NCBI GenBank assembly: GCA_910822395.1
Contig: OU365335.1
Coordinates: forward strand, 1,054,001 to 1,118,000
Length of the DNA stretch: 64,000 nucleotides
Source: Pseudoclavibacter triregionum
Lineage (GTDB): Bacteria; Actinomycetota; Actinomycetes; Actinomycetales; Microbacteriaceae
Direction of reading: 5' to 3'
Shown: positions 60,075 through 64,000 of the stretch, piece after piece
How positions within the stretch are numbered: the first letter of the stretch is position 1
Layout: every line of letters begins with the position of its first letter
Program-made: the position numbers and the translations under genes
Notes under the pieces: generated by a model
What the model saw: only the letters and a program-made list of their open reading frames with translations
What the model was told of the DNA's origin: nothing
Database searches by the model: none

Positions 60075-61585
60075 GCGGCGCGACCCTGGCCCCGACCTCG
60101 AGCGCTCCCGCCCCGCAGGCCCCCGTCGCCGACGACTCGCCCTGGCGCGGCGTCTGGCGCGACATCCTCGGCGGCGGCGTCCTCCGCTCGATCCTCGCGA
60201 TCCTCCTCGCGCTCCTCATCGGCTCGCTCCTCGTCGTCGTGACGAGCACGGACGTCCAGGCCGCCGCGGGCTACTTCTTCGCGCGCCCGGGCGACACGCT
60301 CGCGGCCGCCGGCGAGGTCATCGGCGGCGCCTTCCGCTCGATCTGGGAGGGCGCGATCTACTCGCCGCGGACGGGCTTCCTGCCGTTCACGCAGACGCTC
60401 ATGTGGGCGACGCCGCTCATCTCGGCGGGCCTCGGCATCGCGATCGGCTTCCGCGCGGGCCTGTTCAACATCGGCGGCCGCGGCCAGATGCTCCTCGCCG
60501 CGCTCTTCGTCGGCTTCATCGGCGCGAGCGTCCCGATGCCCTTCGTCGTGCACCTGCTCGTCGCGGTGCTCGCGGGCCTCCTCGGCGGCGCGATCTGGGC
60601 CGGCATCGTCGGATGGCTCAAGGCGCGCACCGGCGCCCACGAGGTCATCACGACGATCATGCTCAACTACGTCGCGTTCTGGGGCCTCACGTACCTCCTC
60701 AAGACGCCGCTCTTCCAGGCGGAGGGCGCGGGCGGCAACCCGAAGGCGAAGCCGATCCTCGAGACGGCGCAGCTGCCCGACCTCGTCGGCAGCGTCGACC
60801 TCGGCTTCGTGCTCTCGATCCTCGCGGTCGTCGCGTACTGGTGGATCATGGACCGCTCCACGATCGGCTTCAAGATCCGCGCGGTCGGCTTCAACCCGAA
60901 CGCCGCGCGCACCGCCGGCATCGACGTGAACCGCATCACGGTCATCACGATGGCCCTCTCGGGCGCGTTCATCGGCCTCGCGGGCGCCACGCAGGTGCTC
61001 GGCCGCGCGACGAACGGCTACTCGCCCGACGTCGACGCGGGGATCGGCTTCGACGCCATCACCGTCGCGATCCTCGGCGGCAACCACCCGATCGGCATCG
61101 TCCTCGCGGGCCTGCTCTTCGGCGCGCTCAAGGCGGGCTCCTTCCCGATGCAGGTGACCGAGGGCATCCCGATCGACATCGTCGCGGTCATCCAGGGCCT
61201 CATCGTCCTCTTCATCGCGGCGCCGCCGCTCATCCGCGCGATCTTCCGCCTGCCGGCGCCGAGCGGCGTCTCCCTCCTCGACCGCCTCAAGGTCTCGCGC
61301 GGCAAGGCCGAGGCCGCCGAGGTCGCCGCGGCCGCGAACCCCGCGGCCGCGAACGCCGTCGCCGCGGCCCCCGCCGCCCCGGCCGCCGCCATGATCGACG
61401 CGCCGGCCAAGCCCGAGCACACCGACGCCGCGCCCTCGCCGGAGCGCGAGGAGGCGGCGGATCCAGTCGAGGCGGCCGACCTCGAGGACGGCGCGAGCTG
61501 CGCCGTCGGCGACCCCGAGGGCTGCGCCGACATCGGCGTCGAGCCCGAGCACCGCAACGAGACCGACGAGGAGGCCGGCCGATGA
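60071..61585 (+). CDS. nucleoside ABC importer permease (NupP-like) with long C-terminal tail
   Basis: A 504-residue branched-chain/BMP-type permease with about nine helices. ITTIMLNYVAFWGLTYLL and FKIRAVGFNPNAARTAGIDVNRITVITMALSGAFIGLAGA are the core motifs. After the last helix (about residue 395) comes an Ala/Glu/Asp-rich tail of about 105 residues with no known domain. It overlaps the second permease by 4 nt. Confidence 0.92.
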   Translation: MSGATLAPTSSAPAPQAPVADDSPWRGVWRDILGGGVLRSILAILLALLIGSLLVVVTSTDVQAAAGYFFARPGDTLAAAGEVIGGAFRSIWEGAIYSPRTGFLPFTQTLMWATPLISAGLGIAIGFRAGLFNIGGRGQMLLAALFVGFIGASVPMPFVVHLLVAVLAGLLGGAIWAGIVGWLKARTGAHEVITTIMLNYVAFWGLTYLLKTPLFQAEGAGGNPKAKPILETAQLPDLVGSVDLGFVLSILAVVAYWWIMDRSTIGFKIRAVGFNPNAARTAGIDVNRITVITMALSGAFIGLAGATQVLGRATNGYSPDVDAGIGFDAITVAILGGNHPIGIVLAGLLFGALKAGSFPMQVTEGIPIDIVAVIQGLIVLFIAAPPLIRAIFRLPAPSGVSLLDRLKVSRGKAEAAEVAAAANPAAANAVAAAPAAPAAAMIDAPAKPEHTDAAPSPEREEAADPVEAADLEDGASCAVGDPEGCADIGVEPEHRNETDEEAGR

Positions 61586-62919
61586 GCACCGCCGTCACGC
61601 CCAGCGAGCCCGCCGGCGCCGCCAAGCCGACCCCGGGCGACGCCCCCGTCGAGCGCGCCGTCGCCGAGACGAAGGCGGAGGTGAAGACGACCCGGAGCTG
61701 GAAGGCCCCGATCGCCTTCGGCCTCTTCGGCCTCGTCACGCTCGTCCCCTTTGGGCTCATGACCGATCCGGCCGCGCAGAGCCGCATCGACCTCAACTCG
61801 CCCGGCGTCGCCCTCGAGCTCGCGCCGCTCATGGTGCCGACGATGCTCACGAACGTCGTCCTCGGCGTCATCCTCCTCGCGATCGCCGGCTACGCGGCCT
61901 GGCAGACCTCGCGCGGCGGGAAGCTCCCGCTGTGGCTGCTCACGGTGTTCGGCGTGCTCTGGCTCGTCTCGCTCATCGTCTTCATCGGCGCGAACCAGAA
62001 TGTCCCGCTCACGTGGCTGCTGACCGGCACCCTCGCGCTCTCGACCCCCCTCATCTTCGGATCGATGGCGGGCCTCGTCTCCGAGCGCGTCGGCGTCGTG
62101 AACATCGCGATCGAGGGCCAGCTCCTCGCGGGCGCCTTCACCTCGGCGCTCATCGCCTCGATGACCGGCTCGAGCTTCGCGGGCCTGCTCGCCGCGATCC
62201 TCGCGGGCATGCTCGTCTCGCTCATCCTCGCCGTGTTCTCGCTGAAGTACTGGGTCGACCAGGTCGTCGTCGGCGTCGTCGTGAACATGCTCGTCTCGGG
62301 CCTCACCTCGTTCCTCTACTCGAGCGTCATGGTCCGCGACCCGGGCTTCACGAACTCGCCGGCGAAGTACCCGGTGTGGGAGATCCCGGGCCTCTCGGGC
62401 ATCCCGATCATCGGCCCGCTGCTCTTCTCGAACACGCCGATCGTCTACCTCATGCTCCTGCTCGTGCCGCTCCTCACCTTCGCGGTGTTCCGCACGCGCT
62501 GGGGCCTGCGGATGCGCGCCGTCGGCGAGCACCCGAAGGCGGCCGACACCGTCGGCATCAACGTGAACCGCACGCGCTTCTGGAACGTGCTGCTCTCGGG
62601 CGCGATCGCCGGCGCCGGCGGCTCCTTCTTCACGCTCGGCGCGGTCGGCGCCTTCGGCCACGACATGACCGCCGGCCAGGGCTACATCGCCCTCGCGGCG
62701 CTCATCTTCGGCCGCTGGCACCCGGTGTACGCGACGCTCGCGGCGCTGCTCTTCGGCTTCGCGACGAACCTCAAGACGCTCGCGAGCCAGGTCGGCGCGC
62801 AGATCCCGTCCGAGTTCATGGCGATGATCCCGTACATCGTGACGATCCTCGCCGTCGCCGGCTTCGTCGGGCAGTCGCGCGGCCCCGCCGCCTCCGGCAA
62901 GCCGTACCTCAAGTCGTAG
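61582..62919 (+). CDS. nucleoside ABC importer permease (NupQ-like)
   Basis: A 445-residue permease with about ten helices. LIFGSMAGLVSERVGVVNIAIEGQLLAGAF and WGLRMRAVGEHPKAADTVGINVNRTRFWNVLLSGAIAGAGG are family marks. An N-terminal cytoplasmic tail of about 45 residues is unusual. Forms the membrane channel with the preceding permease. The deaminase gene starts 8 bp later. Confidence 0.92.
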   Translation: MSTAVTPSEPAGAAKPTPGDAPVERAVAETKAEVKTTRSWKAPIAFGLFGLVTLVPFGLMTDPAAQSRIDLNSPGVALELAPLMVPTMLTNVVLGVILLAIAGYAAWQTSRGGKLPLWLLTVFGVLWLVSLIVFIGANQNVPLTWLLTGTLALSTPLIFGSMAGLVSERVGVVNIAIEGQLLAGAFTSALIASMTGSSFAGLLAAILAGMLVSLILAVFSLKYWVDQVVVGVVVNMLVSGLTSFLYSSVMVRDPGFTNSPAKYPVWEIPGLSGIPIIGPLLFSNTPIVYLMLLLVPLLTFAVFRTRWGLRMRAVGEHPKAADTVGINVNRTRFWNVLLSGAIAGAGGSFFTLGAVGAFGHDMTAGQGYIALAALIFGRWHPVYATLAALLFGFATNLKTLASQVGAQIPSEFMAMIPYIVTILAVAGFVGQSRGPAASGKPYLKS

Positions 62920-62927
62920 GGGAGCGC

Positions 62928-63344
62928 ATGACCGAGATCGACGCCGCCGACATCGACTGGGAGGCCCTCCGCGCGGCCGCCCGCGCCGCCATGGCGAAGG
63001 CGTACGTCCCCTACTCGAAGTACCCCGTCGGCGCCGCCGCGCTCGTCGACGACGGCCGGATCGTCTCCGGCTGCAACATCGAGAACGCCTCCTACGGCGT
63101 GACGCTCTGCGCCGAGTGCGCGCTCGCCGCCGAGCTCGTCATGGGCGGCGGCGGGAAGCTCGTCGCCTTCGCCTGCGTGAACGGCGACGGCGACACCCTC
63201 ATGCCGTGCGGCCGCTGCCGCCAGCTGCTCTTCGAGCACTCGGCCGAGGGGATGCTCCTCGACACGGTCTCGGGCATCAGGACGATCGACGAGGTGCTGC
63301 CGGACGCCTTCGGGCCGCGGCAGCTGGAGGAGTACCGCGCATGA
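62928..63344 (+). CDS. cdd: cytidine deaminase
   Basis: Converts cytidine or deoxycytidine to the uridine form. The 138-residue protein has the zinc ligands and proton shuttle in CAECALAAELV and PCGRCRQLL, plus the substrate-binding SGCNIENASYG. Homotetrameric type by length. GGGGAGCGC precedes the ATG. The position after a nucleoside importer shows its substrate is the imported nucleoside. Confidence 0.96.
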   Translation: MTEIDAADIDWEALRAAARAAMAKAYVPYSKYPVGAAALVDDGRIVSGCNIENASYGVTLCAECALAAELVMGGGGKLVAFACVNGDGDTLMPCGRCRQLLFEHSAEGMLLDTVSGIRTIDEVLPDAFGPRQLEEYRA

Positions 63345-64000
63345 GCGAGCAGACCGCACCCGAGGCATTCGACGTCGTCGATCTCATCCGCGCGAAGCGC
63401 GACCGCGCCCGCGAGCTCACCACCGAGGAGCTCGGCTGGCTCGCCTCCCGCTACGCCTCGGGCGTCGTCGCCGACGAGCAGATGTCGGCCATGGCGATGG
63501 CGATCTTCCTCAACGGCATGTCGCGCCGCGAGATCCGCGACCTCACCCTCGCGATGATCGCGACGGGCGAGCGGATGGACTTCTCCTCGCTCGGCGTCCC
63601 CACCGCCGACAAGCACTCCACGGGCGGCGTCGGCGACAAGATCACGCTCCCGCTCATGCCGCTCGTCGCCTCGTTCGGGGTCGCCGTGCCGCAGCTCTCG
63701 GGCCGCGGCCTCGGCCACACGGGCGGCACGCTCGACAAGCTCGAGTCGATCCCGGGCTGGCGCGCGGAGCTCTCGAACGAGGAGATGCTCGCCGTCATGC
63801 GCGAGGTCGGCGGCGTCGTGTGCGCCGCGGGCTCGGGCCTCGCGCCCGCCGACCGCAAGCTCTACGCCCTCCGCGACGTGACGGGCACGGTCGAGTGCAT
63901 CCCGCTCATCGCCTCGAGCATCATGTCGAAGAAGATCGCCGAGGGCACCGACTCGCTCGTGCTCGACGTGAAGTTCGGCTCGGGCTCGTTCATGGGCGAC
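63341..64000 (+). CDS. deoA: thymidine/pyrimidine-nucleoside phosphorylase (3' end outside window)
   Basis: Splits thymidine or uridine with phosphate to base and sugar-1-phosphate. The first 220 residues are present: FDVVDLIRAKRDRARELTTEEL, the phosphate-binding KHSTGGVGDK, the LSGRGLGHTGGTLDKLESI signature, ADRKLYALRDVTGTVE and SIMSKKIAEGTDSLVLDVKFGSGSFM. The ATG overlaps the cdd stop by 4 nt. It completes the nucleoside salvage operon. Confidence 0.95.
   Translation, partial: MSEQTAPEAFDVVDLIRAKRDRARELTTEELGWLASRYASGVVADEQMSAMAMAIFLNGMSRREIRDLTLAMIATGERMDFSSLGVPTADKHSTGGVGDKITLPLMPLVASFGVAVPQLSGRGLGHTGGTLDKLESIPGWRAELSNEEMLAVMREVGGVVCAAGSGLAPADRKLYALRDVTGTVECIPLIASSIMSKKIAEGTDSLVLDVKFGSGSFMGD

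Overview
The window is about 64 kb of very GC-rich, densely coding DNA from a chromosome. Gene content, the near-exclusive use of G/C-ending codons, and TANNNT -10 boxes placed 6-7 nt before start codons all point to a high-GC actinobacterium, most likely a member of the Microbacteriaceae. This is an inference from gene families and order; no 16S gene is present.

Layout. 1-6.4 kb: replication genes topA (5' end missing), tmk and holB, a lipoprotein peptidase, and tRNA-Thr(CGU). 6.4-20 kb: metabolic and transport genes, namely a class I amidotransferase, a YbdK-type ligase, a frameshifted FAD monooxygenase, two oxidoreductase or membrane genes, a PBP4-type carboxypeptidase, nicotinamidase, an ABC exporter, an MFS symporter and a drug-export ABC operon. 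20.1-33.3 kb: a complete type I-E CRISPR-Cas locus on the minus strand, cas3-cse1-cse2-cas7-cas5-cas6e-cas1-cas2, followed by a short leader and an array of 61 good repeats plus two decayed distal ones. All standard spacers are 33 nt (period 61 bp). One repeat is split by a 32-bp insertion that looks like the fused ends of an IS3-type element. 33.4-36.2 kb: a flavin monooxygenase/reductase pair and a 5'-truncated short-chain dehydrogenase. 36.2-42.9 kb: a small membrane protein, ribA, polyprenol-phosphate mannose synthase, an AbiEi/DUF559-type protein framed by repeated sequences, trpS, xth, and two genes linked to the next locus. 43.1-46.7 kb: a WXG100-type polymorphic toxin with an in-frame 18-bp minisatellite, followed by two related, probable immunity genes. 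46.7-64 kb: a YihY membrane protein, ptsI, the sdhCDAB operon, two mannose genes, and a nucleoside uptake and salvage block (two BMP lipoproteins, ATPase, two permeases, cdd, deoA running off the end).

How parts work together. The CRISPR locus has everything a type I-E system needs: Cascade (Cse1, Cse2, Cas7, Cas5, Cas6e), the Cas3 nuclease-helicase, the Cas1-Cas2 adaptation pair and a long array whose old end is decayed. Catalytic residues are visible in Cas1, Cas3 and Cas6e, so it looks functional. The nucleoside block forms a pathway: lipoproteins bind nucleoside outside the cell, the ABC transporter imports it, cytidine deaminase converts cytidine to uridine, and the phosphorylase releases the base. 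The mannose genes (manC, a GT4 transferase, a Ppm-type synthase) fit lipomannan-type glycan synthesis.

The most unusual features are the IS-like scar inside a CRISPR repeat, the AbiEi/DUF559 gene bracketed by TGGCACA...TTCGCAGT repeats, a C10 tract inside the spacer of a putative promoter of the nucleoside transporter, the toxin/dual-immunity locus, two broken genes, and a consistent set of leaderless promoters.
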